A DNA stretch of 41,023 nt from Flavobacterium hydatis (GCF_000737695.1 NZ_JPRM01000039.1:1-41023), one strand, 5' to 3'; numbered from the stretch's first letter, positions 17,336-26,545 are shown. Notes: generated from the letters alone by a model not told the origin. Numbers and translations: made by a program.

Positions 17336-18130
17336 ATGTTAACCGAAAAAAAATCAGAAGAATCATTTGTTGTCATCACAGGCGCAAGTCAGGGATTAGG
17401 AAAAGAGTTTGCTTTGGAATTTGCCAAAAGAAAAATGAACCTTATATTGGTAAGTTTACCCAATCAGGGACTTTTGGATTTATCCAATGAAATAATGACT
17501 AAATACAACGTAAAAACATCTCATTTCGAAACCGATTTATCTGTTTCTGATAATGTTCTAGCGCTTTCTAATTGGATAAACAAGAACTTTGAAGTTCATA
17601 TTTTAATCAATAATGCTGGAACTGGCGGAACAAAAAAGTTCATCGATGCCAAAGTCGATTATATCAATACTATTATGCAGGTAAATGTTGTAGCAACATC
17701 TATACTAACGCATCAGTTATTGCCTAATTTAATGAGACAGAAACAATCTTATATCTTAAATGTTTCGAGTATGGCGGCTTTTTCTCCCATTGGTTACAAA
17801 ACGGTTTATCCTGCATCCAAAACCTTTATCCATTCCTTTTCAAGAGGTTTATATCAGGAATTAAAAGATACAAATGTCTTTGTAAGTGTTGTAAATCCTG
17901 GTGCAATGAAAACCAACGACGAAATTAAATCGAGAATAGAGAAACAAGGTTTTTTAGGAAAACTAACTTTATTAGATCCGGAGAAAGTTGCTCAATATTG
18001 CATCAAACAATTATTTAAAAAAGATTGTGTAATCATGGTAAACCCTATTAGTTGGGCAATACTAAAAATTTTACCAATAGGAATACGATTGCCATTAATG
18101 ACACGAGCAATTAAAAGAGAAATTGTATAA
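17336..18130 (+). CDS. Short-chain dehydrogenase/reductase (SDR)
   Basis: This 264-aa cytoplasmic oxidoreductase has the SDR nucleotide-binding motif TGASQGLG (about 15-22), the NNAG motif (LINNAGTGG), the catalytic serine in NVSSMAAF and the YPASK (YxxxK) active site. The C-terminal end with a hydrophobic helix (SWAILKILPIGIRLPL) is typical of the DltE-like SDR group. The substrate is unknown. Its stop codon overlaps the start of the next gene (TAATG), so the two are translationally coupled and probably act in one pathway. Confidence 0.9.
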   Translation: MLTEKKSEESFVVITGASQGLGKEFALEFAKRKMNLILVSLPNQGLLDLSNEIMTKYNVKTSHFETDLSVSDNVLALSNWINKNFEVHILINNAGTGGTKKFIDAKVDYINTIMQVNVVATSILTHQLLPNLMRQKQSYILNVSSMAAFSPIGYKTVYPASKTFIHSFSRGLYQELKDTNVFVSVVNPGAMKTNDEIKSRIEKQGFLGKLTLLDPEKVAQYCIKQLFKKDCVIMVNPISWAILKILPIGIRLPLMTRAIKREIV

Positions 18131-19122
18131 TGAAAAAAGTATTCGTAACAGGAATTAATGGTTTACTAGGCACTAATCTGGTCGAAACATTATTAGAGAA
18201 TAACTATTTTGTAAAAGGATTAATACGTGATAAAGCAAAGTTTGAAGGTAATAATCATTTGAATCTAGAATTATATCAAGGCAACTTATTTGATGATTTA
18301 ACCTCAGCTTTAAACAACATAGATTATGTGATACATATTGCCGCTGAAACAAATCAAAGCTTAATTAATTATCGTGATTACCAAAAAATAAATTACGATG
18401 CTACAATCCAATTATTCAATGCGGCCATTAATTGCAATGTCAAAAAGTTCATTTTCGTTAGCACTGCAAACACATTAGGATTTGGTTCATTATCCGATTT
18501 GGGAGATGAAACAAAGAGAATAAAATTGCCTTTTACTACTTCGTTTTATGCCAAAAGCAAATTAGAGACAGAAGAGTATTTATTGCAAAAAAGTGATAAA
18601 ATGAAACTTATAATAGTAAATCCAACTTTTATGCTTGGTGCTTATGACACAAAACCAAGCTCAGGGAGAATTATCTTGATGGGCTGGAAAAAGAAAATCT
18701 TATTTTATCCTCCGGGAGGAAAAAACTTTGTTCATGTAAAAGATGTTGCATCTGGAATTATCAAGAGTTTAGAAAAAGGGAGAAATAAAGAAAAATACAT
18801 TTTGGCAAATAAAAATCTTAGTTACTTCGAGTTTTTCGAGAAACTTAATTTAATTGCAAATCAAAACCCTATTATGATAAAGATTCCAAAACCTCTTTTA
18901 ATAGGATTAGGTTATTTGGGAGATCTTATTAGATTATTAAAAATTAAAACAAGCATTAGCTCTACCAATATGAAAGCACTTTGCATTGATAATTTTTATT
19001 CTAATGAAAAATCGATACAAGAATTAGGAATAAATTACAGACATACCGAAGTTGCTATAAATGATGCTTTAAAATATTTTGAAAGTAGAACTAAATTTAA
19101 CAAAACTGCTCATCATAAGTAG
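18130..19122 (+). CDS. NAD-dependent epimerase/dehydratase family protein
   Basis: This 330-aa extended SDR starts with the Rossmann motif GINGLLGTNL (residues 8-17), followed by YVIHIAAETN, FVSTANTLGFG and the YAKSK active-site motif. The middle PTFMLGAYDTKPSSG and FVHVKDVASGI segments resemble 3-beta-hydroxysteroid dehydrogenase and dihydroflavonol-reductase-like members of the family. The substrate is unknown. It overlaps the upstream SDR by one base, so co-expression is nearly certain. Downstream is a palindrome/octamer repeat rather than an obvious terminator. Confidence 0.88.
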   Translation: MKKVFVTGINGLLGTNLVETLLENNYFVKGLIRDKAKFEGNNHLNLELYQGNLFDDLTSALNNIDYVIHIAAETNQSLINYRDYQKINYDATIQLFNAAINCNVKKFIFVSTANTLGFGSLSDLGDETKRIKLPFTTSFYAKSKLETEEYLLQKSDKMKLIIVNPTFMLGAYDTKPSSGRIILMGWKKKILFYPPGGKNFVHVKDVASGIIKSLEKGRNKEKYILANKNLSYFEFFEKLNLIANQNPIMIKIPKPLLIGLGYLGDLIRLLKIKTSISSTNMKALCIDNFYSNEKSIQELGINYRHTEVAINDALKYFESRTKFNKTAHHK

Positions 19123-19140
19123 TAAATAAATCTATTTATG

Positions 19141-19210
19141 AAAGACGCCCTGCGGTGCATCTCTACAGAAAATCTTTGTATCTCTACACCTTTGCACCTT
19201 TATACCTTTT
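19141..19210 (+). repeat. Palindrome plus octamer-array intergenic element
   Basis: GACGCCCTGCGGTGCATCTC followed by TACAGAAAA closely matches the element at 8891-8920. It is followed by octamers CTTTGTAT, CTCTACAC, CTTTGCAC and CTTTATAC. The order palindrome then octamers is the same as upstream of the CAP genes. Confidence 0.75.
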
Positions 19211-19239
19211 TCATATTTTTACATCAAAACAAAACCATC

Positions 19240-19800
19240 ATGCAAAAGCATTATTCAGTAGCTATATATCCTCCAGAGACAACAATTGCTTTGATCAAAT
19301 CGATGAAAGAACAATTGGCTAATGAAATAAAATGGTTTAACAGCAAAAACTCTGTTGCACATATTACCATCTGCGAATTTAAAGCTTCAGACAAAGAACT
19401 TGAACTGGTTAAAGCTAAATTAAGCCGTTTATGTGATTCTTTTACTTCATTTGAGGTACAATTAAACAAATTCGATTCTTATTCTAATGGTGCGTTTGTA
19501 ATAACTCCAAACGAGGATTCTAAAAACAAATTAAAACCAATTATGAAACGGGTTCAACAATCGCTGGTTATTTCGAATATGAAAAAAAGTGATAATCCGC
19601 ATCTATCTATTGCAAGAAGATTAACTTCTGAAAATATCGAAATTGCAAATCGACTATTCACTACAATTAATACCAACTTTATATGCGATAGTATCGTACT
19701 AAGACAATTTGATGAAGTTGTAAAACAATTTTCGGTAATCGACACATTTATATTCAACGGTAATACGCAGCCAGAATTAATACAAGGAACTTTATTTTAG
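19240..19800 (+). CDS. 2'-5' RNA ligase-like (2H phosphoesterase) family protein
   Basis: The 186-aa protein carries the two His-x-Thr/Ser signatures of the 2H phosphoesterase superfamily, HITI (in SVAHITICEF) and HLSI (in NPHLSIARR), spaced as in the LigT/2'-5' RNA ligase group. The opening YSVAIYPPETTIALIKSMKEQL also fits. Such enzymes act on cyclic phosphates or 2'-5' bonds in nucleotides or RNA; the real substrate is unknown. An in-frame ATG at 19138 would extend the protein through the repeat element, giving unlikely sequence, so the ATG at 19240 (MQKHYSVAIYPP) is chosen. Confidence 0.83.
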   Translation: MQKHYSVAIYPPETTIALIKSMKEQLANEIKWFNSKNSVAHITICEFKASDKELELVKAKLSRLCDSFTSFEVQLNKFDSYSNGAFVITPNEDSKNKLKPIMKRVQQSLVISNMKKSDNPHLSIARRLTSENIEIANRLFTTINTNFICDSIVLRQFDEVVKQFSVIDTFIFNGNTQPELIQGTLF

Positions 19801-19881
19801 TTTTAAATCTAGCAGAACAAAAAGAATAGCGGCAACCAACAACTATAAACTATAAACTATCAACCAAAAAAACAAATTTCG

Positions 19882-19908
19882 TATATTTGAATTTCACAAA
19901 TCATTTGT
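19882..19908 (+). promoter_or_regulatory. -7 box and palindrome at the AraC start
   Basis: TATATTTG (19882-19889) fits the TAnnTTTG -7 pattern. A perfect 13-base palindrome, ACAAATCATTTGT (19896-19908), lies between it and the ATG, at the expected transcription start, and could be an autoregulatory operator. Confidence 0.4.
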
Positions 19909-20838
19909 ATGAAAACAACTTCTATAGACGAATTTTACAAAAATCTCACTGAAGGTTCAGATATAGATCCAAGTTCGTTATTACCAAATGATATAAAAAA
20001 GGAAATTGGTCACTTTAATGTTTTCAACACAAAAGAACTCTGGGAAAAACTTCGAGAAAAACCTTTTATGCCTTATGACCGAAGAGCTTACTACAAAATA
20101 AGTTTAATAAGAGGTAAAAACAGAGCCGAATATGCCGACAAAGTAATTGATATTGAAAAAAATGCTATTCTGTTTGCAACTCCAAAAATCCCTTATCATT
20201 ATGTACCACAAGACATTTATCAATCGGGGCATTTTTGTGTTTTTACATCCGAATTTATAACAGGAAATAAAAACGGAATAGAACTCGACGAGCTTCCAAT
20301 TTTTAAATCAGATGGTTATCCTATTTTTCTATTAACGGATGAGGAAACTGCAGAAATCGAATTGATATTCCAAAAGATACATAAAGAAATCAATTCTGAT
20401 TACCTCTACAAGTACGATTTAATTCGTAATTATGTATCCGAGTTAATTCATTTTGGGCAAAAATTACAGCCCGTAACAGCTTTATATTCCAAACATAATT
20501 CTGCAGCCAGAGTTTCATCGTTATTTATAGAATTACTTGAGAGACAATTTCCTATAGAATCTCCACACCAAAGATTGGAATTAAAAACAGCTAAAGATTT
20601 CGCAACACGATTATCCATACATATAAATCATCTTAACAAAGTACTTAAAGAAAATACAGGTAAAACAACTACCGAATTAATAAGTAGCCGACTAACTCAG
20701 AAAGCAAAAACTCTATTAAAAGAAACAGATTGGAATATATCTGAAATTGCATATTCGCTTGGTTTTGAAGAGCTAGCACACTTTTCTAATTTTTTCAAAA
20801 AACAAACTACTCTTACCCCATTATCATTCCGCACATAA
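19909..20838 (+). CDS. AraC-family transcriptional regulator
   Basis: In this 309-aa regulator, residues 1-130 look like an AraC-type sensor with a degenerate cupin (KISLIRGKNRAEYADKVIDIEKNAILFATPKIPYHY). Residues about 205-309 are the DNA-binding domain (AKDFATRLSIHINHLNKVLKENTGKTTTELI, then ISEIAYSLGFEELAHFSNFFKKQTTLTPLSFR). It lies 102 bp upstream of two SDR genes on the same strand, which repeats the AraC-SDR-SDR order seen at 16098-19122, and is the likely regulator of those genes. Confidence 0.9.
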   Translation: MKTTSIDEFYKNLTEGSDIDPSSLLPNDIKKEIGHFNVFNTKELWEKLREKPFMPYDRRAYYKISLIRGKNRAEYADKVIDIEKNAILFATPKIPYHYVPQDIYQSGHFCVFTSEFITGNKNGIELDELPIFKSDGYPIFLLTDEETAEIELIFQKIHKEINSDYLYKYDLIRNYVSELIHFGQKLQPVTALYSKHNSAARVSSLFIELLERQFPIESPHQRLELKTAKDFATRLSIHINHLNKVLKENTGKTTTELISSRLTQKAKTLLKETDWNISEIAYSLGFEELAHFSNFFKKQTTLTPLSFRT

Positions 20839-20904
20839 TTTGTCTGATTTGAATTTTGCAAACATCAGATTGATATTTGCAATTCTTCCGTTTTACTTCG
20901 TTCC

Positions 20905-20912
20905 TACCTTTG
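20905..20912 (+). promoter_or_regulatory. Putative -7 box (TACCTTTG) of the second SDR pair
   Basis: TACCTTTG fits TAnnTTTG and lies 28 bases before the SDR start. A TTTGC is present 25 bases upstream, slightly far for the -33 element. Confidence 0.4.
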
Positions 20913-20940
20913 TCTTATCAATTTTAAAATAAATATAGCA

Positions 20941-21666
20941 ATGGAATTACAGAACAATAAAATACTAATTACTGGTGGCGCAAGCGGCATTGGTTTAGGA
21001 CTTACCGAAAGATTTATTAAGGAAAACAATACTGTGATTATTTGTGGAAGACGCGAATCGGTCTTAAAAGAAGTTACCGATAAGTTCCCTACTGTAATTA
21101 CCAAAGTATGCGATTTATCGATTGAATCTGAACGAATAAATCTTTATAAATGGATATCCGAAAATCACAGCGATTTAAACGTCCTTGTAAATAATGCCGG
21201 AATTCAGCAATGGATGAATGTTTCTGACGAAGATTTTTTTGAACGTGCAAAAACTGAAATAGCAACTAATATTGAAGCTCCGTTACATTTAATCTCACTT
21301 TTCATTAATTTAAAATCGCTCAAAACGGTTATGAATGTAACATCAGGACTTTCTTTTTCTCCTTATGCCAAAGTGCCTGTTTATTCGGCAACAAAAGCGT
21401 TTTTTCGTTCATTTACCTTATCGCTTCGTCATTTGCTAAAAGCAAAAAACATTGAGGTAATCGAAATAATTCCGCCAGCACTAAATACTGACCTTGGAGG
21501 TATTGGTTTACATAATACTGCACCAAGCGTAGAAAGTTTTATCGAATCTATTTTTGAACAATTAAAAGAAGGAAAAGACCAACTTACATTTGGTTCTAGC
21601 GAAACGAGAGCCAATGCAAGTGCTGCCGATTTAAAAACTGCATTCGACCAAATGAATGCTAATTAA
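20941..21666 (+). CDS. SDR family oxidoreductase, DltE-like
   Basis: This 241-aa protein has ITGGASGIGLGL at the cofactor site, VLVNNAGIQ, NVTSGLSFSP with the catalytic serine, and YSATK as the YxxxK motif. PPALNTDLGG after the active site is typical of the DltE-like group. It is a cytoplasmic NAD(P)-dependent oxidoreductase of unknown substrate. Its gene is 19 bp before a second SDR gene, so the two are probably cotranscribed under the upstream AraC regulator. Confidence 0.9.
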   Translation: MELQNNKILITGGASGIGLGLTERFIKENNTVIICGRRESVLKEVTDKFPTVITKVCDLSIESERINLYKWISENHSDLNVLVNNAGIQQWMNVSDEDFFERAKTEIATNIEAPLHLISLFINLKSLKTVMNVTSGLSFSPYAKVPVYSATKAFFRSFTLSLRHLLKAKNIEVIEIIPPALNTDLGGIGLHNTAPSVESFIESIFEQLKEGKDQLTFGSSETRANASAADLKTAFDQMNAN

Positions 21667-21685
21667 TAACAATAAAAGAATCTAA

Positions 21686-22453
21686 ATGACAACAAACACA
21701 AAAATAGCCTTAGTAACTGGTGGTAGCAGAGGATTAGGAAGAAATATGGCAATAAGCATTGCAAAAAAGGGAATTGATGTTATACTTACTTATAATAGCA
21801 ACGAAGATGAAGCGAAAACTGTTGTAGCCGAAATTGAAAAACTAGGACAAAAAGCTGTTGCTTTACAACTTAATACTGGTGGAGATATAAAGAGTTTTGA
21901 TACTTTTTATGATCGAATTACAGTAGCTTTAAAAGATACTTTCAACGCGGAACGTTTTGATTTTTTAATCAATAATGCTGGCATCGGAATAAATGCTTCT
22001 TTCGCTGAAACTACCGAAGAACAATTTGACCAATTACTGAATATTAATTATAAAGGTGTTTATTTCTTGACTCAAAAAGCATTGCCTTTTTTACAAGATG
22101 GTGGTCGAATAATTAATATCTCTACAGGATTAGCACGATTTACTGGACCTGGTTATTCAGCTTATGCCTCGATGAAAGGCGCAATAGAAACATTTACAAA
22201 ATACCTTGCTAAAGAACTTGGTAACCGCAAAATCACAGCCAATGTTGTAGCTCCTGGAGCTATAGAAACCGATTTTGGTGGTGGAGCCGTTAGAGACATT
22301 CAGCAATATAATGATTACGTAAAATCTGTAACTGCATTAGGTCGTGCCGGATTACCTGATGATATAGGTGGTGTTGTAGCATTTTTATGTACTGAAGATG
22401 CCCGATGGATTAACGCTCAACGTATTGAAGTTTCGGGTGGAATGAATTTATAA
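21686..22453 (+). CDS. SDR family oxidoreductase, FabG-like
   Basis: The 255-aa protein is a classical SDR: VTGGSRGLGRNMA cofactor site, LINNAGIG, NISTGLARF with the catalytic serine, YASMK active site, VAPGAIETDF and the C-terminal block GLPDDIGGVVAFLCTEDARWINAQRIEVSGGMNL of FabG-like enzymes. A small insertion after the usual VD...D segment (NTGGDIKSFDTFYDRITVAL) is common in relatives with unknown substrates. It is the second gene of an SDR pair, and a strong hairpin terminator follows. Confidence 0.9.
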   Translation: MTTNTKIALVTGGSRGLGRNMAISIAKKGIDVILTYNSNEDEAKTVVAEIEKLGQKAVALQLNTGGDIKSFDTFYDRITVALKDTFNAERFDFLINNAGIGINASFAETTEEQFDQLLNINYKGVYFLTQKALPFLQDGGRIINISTGLARFTGPGYSAYASMKGAIETFTKYLAKELGNRKITANVVAPGAIETDFGGGAVRDIQQYNDYVKSVTALGRAGLPDDIGGVVAFLCTEDARWINAQRIEVSGGMNL

Positions 22454-22460
22454 AAATAAT

Positions 22461-22489
22461 TAAGGGATTAAGTTAAACTTAATCCCTTA
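22461..22489. terminator. Bidirectional hairpin terminator
   Basis: A near-perfect inverted repeat (TAAGGGATTAAGTT and its complement around one A) lies 7 bases after the SDR stop and 30 bases before the stop of the convergent DUF695-like gene. Confidence 0.75.
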
Positions 22490-22518
22490 TTAAATTATAT
22501 CAGAACTTTTTACAAAGG

Positions 22519-23613
22519 CTAATTCATATATCTATTAAATGATTGCCAATATTTGTCTTTATAAATTTCATATTCAATCTCAACTTGAGAGCCAAATTTA
22601 TCTTTAATTTCCTCAAGTACTTTTGATGGTTTTCTGAAATCTTTGCAGGCAAAATAAATTTCTCTTAAGCTATCGGCAGTCTCACGTCCCAAATTAAGAT
22701 ACCCCTCAGAGTCTTTAAGTTTTTTCGTTAAAAAATTATCCTCAATTTCATTCAATAACTGGAACATTTCATTATCTGGAAATCCGTTATTTTGTTCCCC
22801 GTTATAACCTATTTTTACGGTAAGAATCCAAGGATGAGATGGTTTTGCATCCCATTCAAACAATGTAGAATTAATAACTGCAATTAAAGGCAATCCATTA
22901 TTAAGTGTAGCTTCAAGACTAGAATAACCATCATTTTCGGTATTATGCCTCACTCCTTCATACTTTTCTACAAATTCCTTTTGTCTCCAGATCAGAAAAG
23001 CTTGTAGTTTCTCAATAGGTATTAATTCTTTATTTGCTTCATCTTTACCAATTACTTCAATTATGTCTATATTTTCGGTAAAATGTAATTCACCCAGATA
23101 ATTATCTAAGAAGATATAAGTACCATTAGTTATAATTGGTTTATTTTCTTCATTACAATCCAAATGCACTACTGTAATATCTATTGTATCTGGATATTCT
23201 TTATCATCATTTGAATAAAAAAAAAGATTTTCAGTACCAAAAGTATAATCTCCCATTTTTATAGAAACATTTTCAATATTTGTTGCAGGTTTTAAGGCAG
23301 TAAATTTCCAATTTGGAAGTTTAGGTGCGGCATTAACCAATTCTTCTACAAAAACAATGTTCTTGATATTACCATCGGCAGTAAGAACCAACTCGGCAGT
23401 TTGTTCATTAAGCATTCCTGTCAAGAAGAAATACCCCTCTTTTAAAGCTTGCAACTGAGGAGATAATTTATCAAAAAAGTCTTTCTCGATATTTGTACCT
23501 CTACTTACAGCGTTATAAAAATCTTTTTCATTTTTTTCAAACCAATTCCAGAAATCAGCATTTGACTTTATAGCTTCCTCTTTTTTACTAAAAATATTTT
23601 TAAGTATACTCAT
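22519..23613 (-). CDS. DUF695-like cytoplasmic protein
   Basis: The 364-aa protein has no signal peptide or membrane helix. Its first half contains LPNWKFTALKPA after a short strand-rich stretch, and its second half ends in VLEEIKDKFGSQVEIEYEIYKDKYWQSFNRYM. Both remind me of DUF695 proteins, where the C-terminal part resembles RraB-type domains. Tryptophans and acidic residues are frequent. No catalytic motif is visible and the function is unknown. It is a lone gene convergent with the SDR operon. The family name is a memory-based match and should be checked by profile search. Confidence 0.75.
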   Translation of the reverse strand: MSILKNIFSKKEEAIKSNADFWNWFEKNEKDFYNAVSRGTNIEKDFFDKLSPQLQALKEGYFFLTGMLNEQTAELVLTADGNIKNIVFVEELVNAAPKLPNWKFTALKPATNIENVSIKMGDYTFGTENLFFYSNDDKEYPDTIDITVVHLDCNEENKPIITNGTYIFLDNYLGELHFTENIDIIEVIGKDEANKELIPIEKLQAFLIWRQKEFVEKYEGVRHNTENDGYSSLEATLNNGLPLIAVINSTLFEWDAKPSHPWILTVKIGYNGEQNNGFPDNEMFQLLNEIEDNFLTKKLKDSEGYLNLGRETADSLREIYFACKDFRKPSKVLEEIKDKFGSQVEIEYEIYKDKYWQSFNRYMN

Positions 23614-23655
23614 TCTATTATTTTCTAATTATCTTTTAAATTTTCAATTTATATT

Positions 23656-23663
23656 CAAATATA
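23656..23663 (-). promoter_or_regulatory. Putative -7 box (TATATTTG) of the DUF695-like gene
   Basis: On the minus strand TATATTTG lies about 43 bases before the ATG and matches TAnnTTTG. The flanking DNA is nearly pure A/T, so a chance match is possible. Confidence 0.35.
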
Positions 23664-24038
23664 ATAAAGTGAAAAATTATAAAGAAATTAAAGACATAAA
23701 AGACAACAAAAATTTTAAAGTTTATTTTCCTCTTTCTTTTATATAAAACTGCATATTTATTTTTTTCAAATATTTATTTTCACTTTTTTAAACTAAAAAA
23801 GCTAAAAAAATTTGTTTCATTTTTATTAAAAAAAATACGCTTTTAAGCTAATCAAAAAAGCGATTACAAAACAGCCCTGAAAAGTTATAATAATAGTAAA
23901 ATAAGTCACATTACATTACCGTATTTAGTTCATTTTTAAATAGTTAAAAGAAAACACGAATTCCTAGTTTCAATTAGGAAATTTATCTAACTTTGATTAG
24001 TTTTATAAATTTTTTAACCTTTTTCCTACAAAAAAGTA
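23664..24038. promoter_or_regulatory. Upstream region of the two-component system: -7 box and inverted repeat
   Basis: The stretch is AT-rich without a gene. TAACTTTG at 23988-23995 fits the -7 pattern and would place the start near 24001. Just upstream, 23961-23980 holds an inverted repeat (TTCCTA/TAGGAA arms, extended by partial pairing). It covers the expected -33 region, a good position for a repressor or activator site. Confidence 0.45.
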
Positions 24039-25130
24039 ATGATTAATAGCGCCCCAGAAGAAAAACTTAAAGAAAGAATTAAAGAATTATTATGTCTTTA
24101 TCAAATTTCAAAAATAATTTCAAAATCTAATAATGTTGATCAAATTGTTCTAGAAGAAATCATTTTTTCTGTAGCAAAAGCATGGAGATTTTGTGAGGAT
24201 TCTATAGTCGAAATTCAGATAAAAGATTATGTATTAACTACAGCTTTAATTCCAAAAAATAATGTTTCACAACATAGTGATATAATTGTGTCAAAAACAG
24301 TCTCAGGATTTATCAAAGTATATTATCCTCATCCAAAATATAACCTTAGTCATTTTCTAAAAGAAGAACAAGAACTCTTAGATACTGTTTCATTTGAAAT
24401 TGGCAATTATATTGAAAAATATCAAAGTCTAGAAAAAAAAGCTACTCTAAGAAAAACTTTAGAGAGAAAAGACAGATTATCTATTCTTGGAGAAATGACA
24501 GCTGGAATTGCACACGAACTTAATACTCCTCTCGCAAATATTTTAGGATTTGCAGAGCTTATTAAAACTGAGACCAAAGATCTGGTAATTATTGATGACA
24601 TAAGCAAAATCATTAATTCAGCAATCTATTCCCGTGAAATAGTAAAGAAATTAATGTTTTTTTCATGCGGTGTGCCTCAGCAATTACAATTATTGAAAAT
24701 AAAACCTATAGTAACTGATGCGCTTTCATTTCTTAAACCAAATTTTCAGAAAAAAGGTGTGCAATACCAACTTGATTTTCAGGATGAAAATATGATTGCA
24801 AAAGTAGACTCGATTCAACTTACTCAGGTTCTATTTAATCTACTTATAAATGCAATATATGTAGCTCCTAAAAATAGTACTATCCATATAGGAGTAAATA
24901 GTGATGAAAAAAATATGATACTAAAAATAGCAGACAATGGTTCTGGTGTTCCTCAAGAGATTAAACAAAAAATATTTGACCCTTTTTTTAGTACTAAGCC
25001 TGTAGGCGAAAGCTGTGGTCTTGGACTTAGCGTAGTACACGGAATAGTTAAAAATCATAATGGAGAAATAGAGGTGATTGATAATAAGCCAACTGGAACT
25101 ATTTTTTTAATAAAGTTACCATTACAATAA
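24039..25130 (+). CDS. Soluble sensor histidine kinase
   Basis: The 363-aa kinase has no membrane helix. Residues about 8-130 form a GAF-like sensor of the kind opening with LKERIKELLCLYQISKII and containing GFIKVYYPHP and FLKEEQELLDTVS. The dimerisation/phosphoacceptor domain follows with His159 in GEMTAGIAHELNTPL. The ATPase domain has the N box NLLINAIYVAP, G1 DNGSGVP, F box IFDPFFSTK and G2 GLGLSVVHGIV. It should autophosphorylate and pass the phosphate to the response regulator encoded 5 bp downstream. The signal is unknown and is likely cytoplasmic. Confidence 0.93.
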   Translation: MINSAPEEKLKERIKELLCLYQISKIISKSNNVDQIVLEEIIFSVAKAWRFCEDSIVEIQIKDYVLTTALIPKNNVSQHSDIIVSKTVSGFIKVYYPHPKYNLSHFLKEEQELLDTVSFEIGNYIEKYQSLEKKATLRKTLERKDRLSILGEMTAGIAHELNTPLANILGFAELIKTETKDLVIIDDISKIINSAIYSREIVKKLMFFSCGVPQQLQLLKIKPIVTDALSFLKPNFQKKGVQYQLDFQDENMIAKVDSIQLTQVLFNLLINAIYVAPKNSTIHIGVNSDEKNMILKIADNGSGVPQEIKQKIFDPFFSTKPVGESCGLGLSVVHGIVKNHNGEIEVIDNKPTGTIFLIKLPLQ

Positions 25131-25135
25131 TTAAG

Positions 25136-26455
25136 ATGAACTTAAAGAAAGAAAACATACTAATTGTAGACGATAATTACGATATGCTAGATTTACTTCA
25201 ACGGAATCTAAAAGCATTAAATTATCATATATACAAAGCATCGTCAGTTAATGAAGCATTAGGTATTTTAAAACATACCTATATAGATCTCCTTATAACT
25301 GACCTTAATATGCCGGAAATAAATGGTATTGAATTGATAAAATTCACCGAAGAACATTATCCATTAATGCCAAAATTGGTAATAACTGGAGTGCCATCAA
25401 TTAATAGCGCAGTGATTTCAATACAATCTGGCGCATTCGATTATTTGGTTAAACCATTCACAAATGAAGAACTCAAGAAAGCAGTTGAAAATTCGTTCGT
25501 AAAAACAAGGAACAAAGCTAAAAAAACGCCAGTAACAATAGATAATGATTTTTCAGGCATTGTAGGTAACTCTGAGCAATTAAGAGATTTAATTGAGGTT
25601 ATAAAAAGGGTTAAAAATAACATGGCAACAGTACTTATACAAGGAGATAGCGGTACTGGCAAAGAACTTATCGCTAAAGCAATACACTCTAATGGTACTT
25701 TAGCAAAAATGCCTTTTATTACTGTTAACTGTGGCGGAATTCCAGAAGGCCTGATGGAGTCTGAACTTTTTGGTTACGTAAAGGGAGCATTTACAGGAGC
25801 TAATGAATCAAGAATAGGGCTATTTCAAGCAGCTTCTGGAGGAACAATTTTTCTTGATGAAATTGGCACAGCATCATTGTCTGTACAAACAAGGCTTCTT
25901 AGGGTACTTCAGGAAAAAGAAATCACAAGAGTAGGATCACAAATTCCTGAAAAACTTAATGTGAGAATAATTGCTGCATCCAATGCCGATTTGTTTCAAA
26001 TGGTACAAAAAAACACTTTTAGAGAAGATTTATATTATAGATTAAATGTTATTAATATTAAAACAACACCATTAAGAGAAAGGAAAGAAGATATCATTCC
26101 TATAATAGATACTTTTTTAAAAAAATATAGTGTTGAATATGGCAAACCAAATATCTCAATCACCGAAAAAGCGACTGAAATATTACTACGATATTCTTGG
26201 CCTGGTAATGTTCGCGAGCTCGAAAATATTATACAACGCATGATAATAATGAGCGATGACAGTATAGATATTCAACAAATACCTGAAAATCTTAAATATC
26301 ATATTACCAATGGAGAAATGAATATTCTTAAATCACTAAAAGAATATGAAAAAGAACAAATTTTAAAAGTTCTTGCAGCAGTTGACAATAATAAAACTCA
26401 TGCAGCAAAAATATTACAAATTGATCGTAAAACACTTAATCAGAAAATTATATGA
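25136..26455 (+). CDS. NtrC-family sigma-54-dependent response regulator
   Basis: The 439-aa protein has three domains. The receiver (about 5-120) carries Asp13/Asp14, the phosphoacceptor Asp56 in ITDLNMP, and Lys106 in LVKPF. The AAA+ domain has Walker A GDSGTGKE (170-177), the sigma-54 contact loop GAFTGA (217-222), Walker B IFLDEIG (Asp241/Glu242) and RVLQEKEITRVGS. The short C-terminal FIS-type helix-turn-helix ends in NKTHAAKILQIDRKTLNQKII. It should be phosphorylated by the kinase encoded just upstream and then drive transcription by sigma-54 RNA polymerase. A good -24/-12 element follows 120 bases downstream of its stop. Confidence 0.94.
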   Translation: MNLKKENILIVDDNYDMLDLLQRNLKALNYHIYKASSVNEALGILKHTYIDLLITDLNMPEINGIELIKFTEEHYPLMPKLVITGVPSINSAVISIQSGAFDYLVKPFTNEELKKAVENSFVKTRNKAKKTPVTIDNDFSGIVGNSEQLRDLIEVIKRVKNNMATVLIQGDSGTGKELIAKAIHSNGTLAKMPFITVNCGGIPEGLMESELFGYVKGAFTGANESRIGLFQAASGGTIFLDEIGTASLSVQTRLLRVLQEKEITRVGSQIPEKLNVRIIAASNADLFQMVQKNTFREDLYYRLNVINIKTTPLRERKEDIIPIIDTFLKKYSVEYGKPNISITEKATEILLRYSWPGNVRELENIIQRMIIMSDDSIDIQQIPENLKYHITNGEMNILKSLKEYEKEQILKVLAAVDNNKTHAAKILQIDRKTLNQKII

Positions 26456-26545
26456 GCCTGAATTGGGTAATTATTCCTCGAATGACACCAAATTCCCATG
26501 GCAAAAAAACAAATCCGTTTATGAGTCTATATATCATTAAATTGA

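Noticed and set aside
19138..19239. Upstream ATG extending the 2H-phosphoesterase gene
   Set aside because: The added residues are the translated palindrome/octamer repeat; the ATG at 19240 starts the conserved domain.
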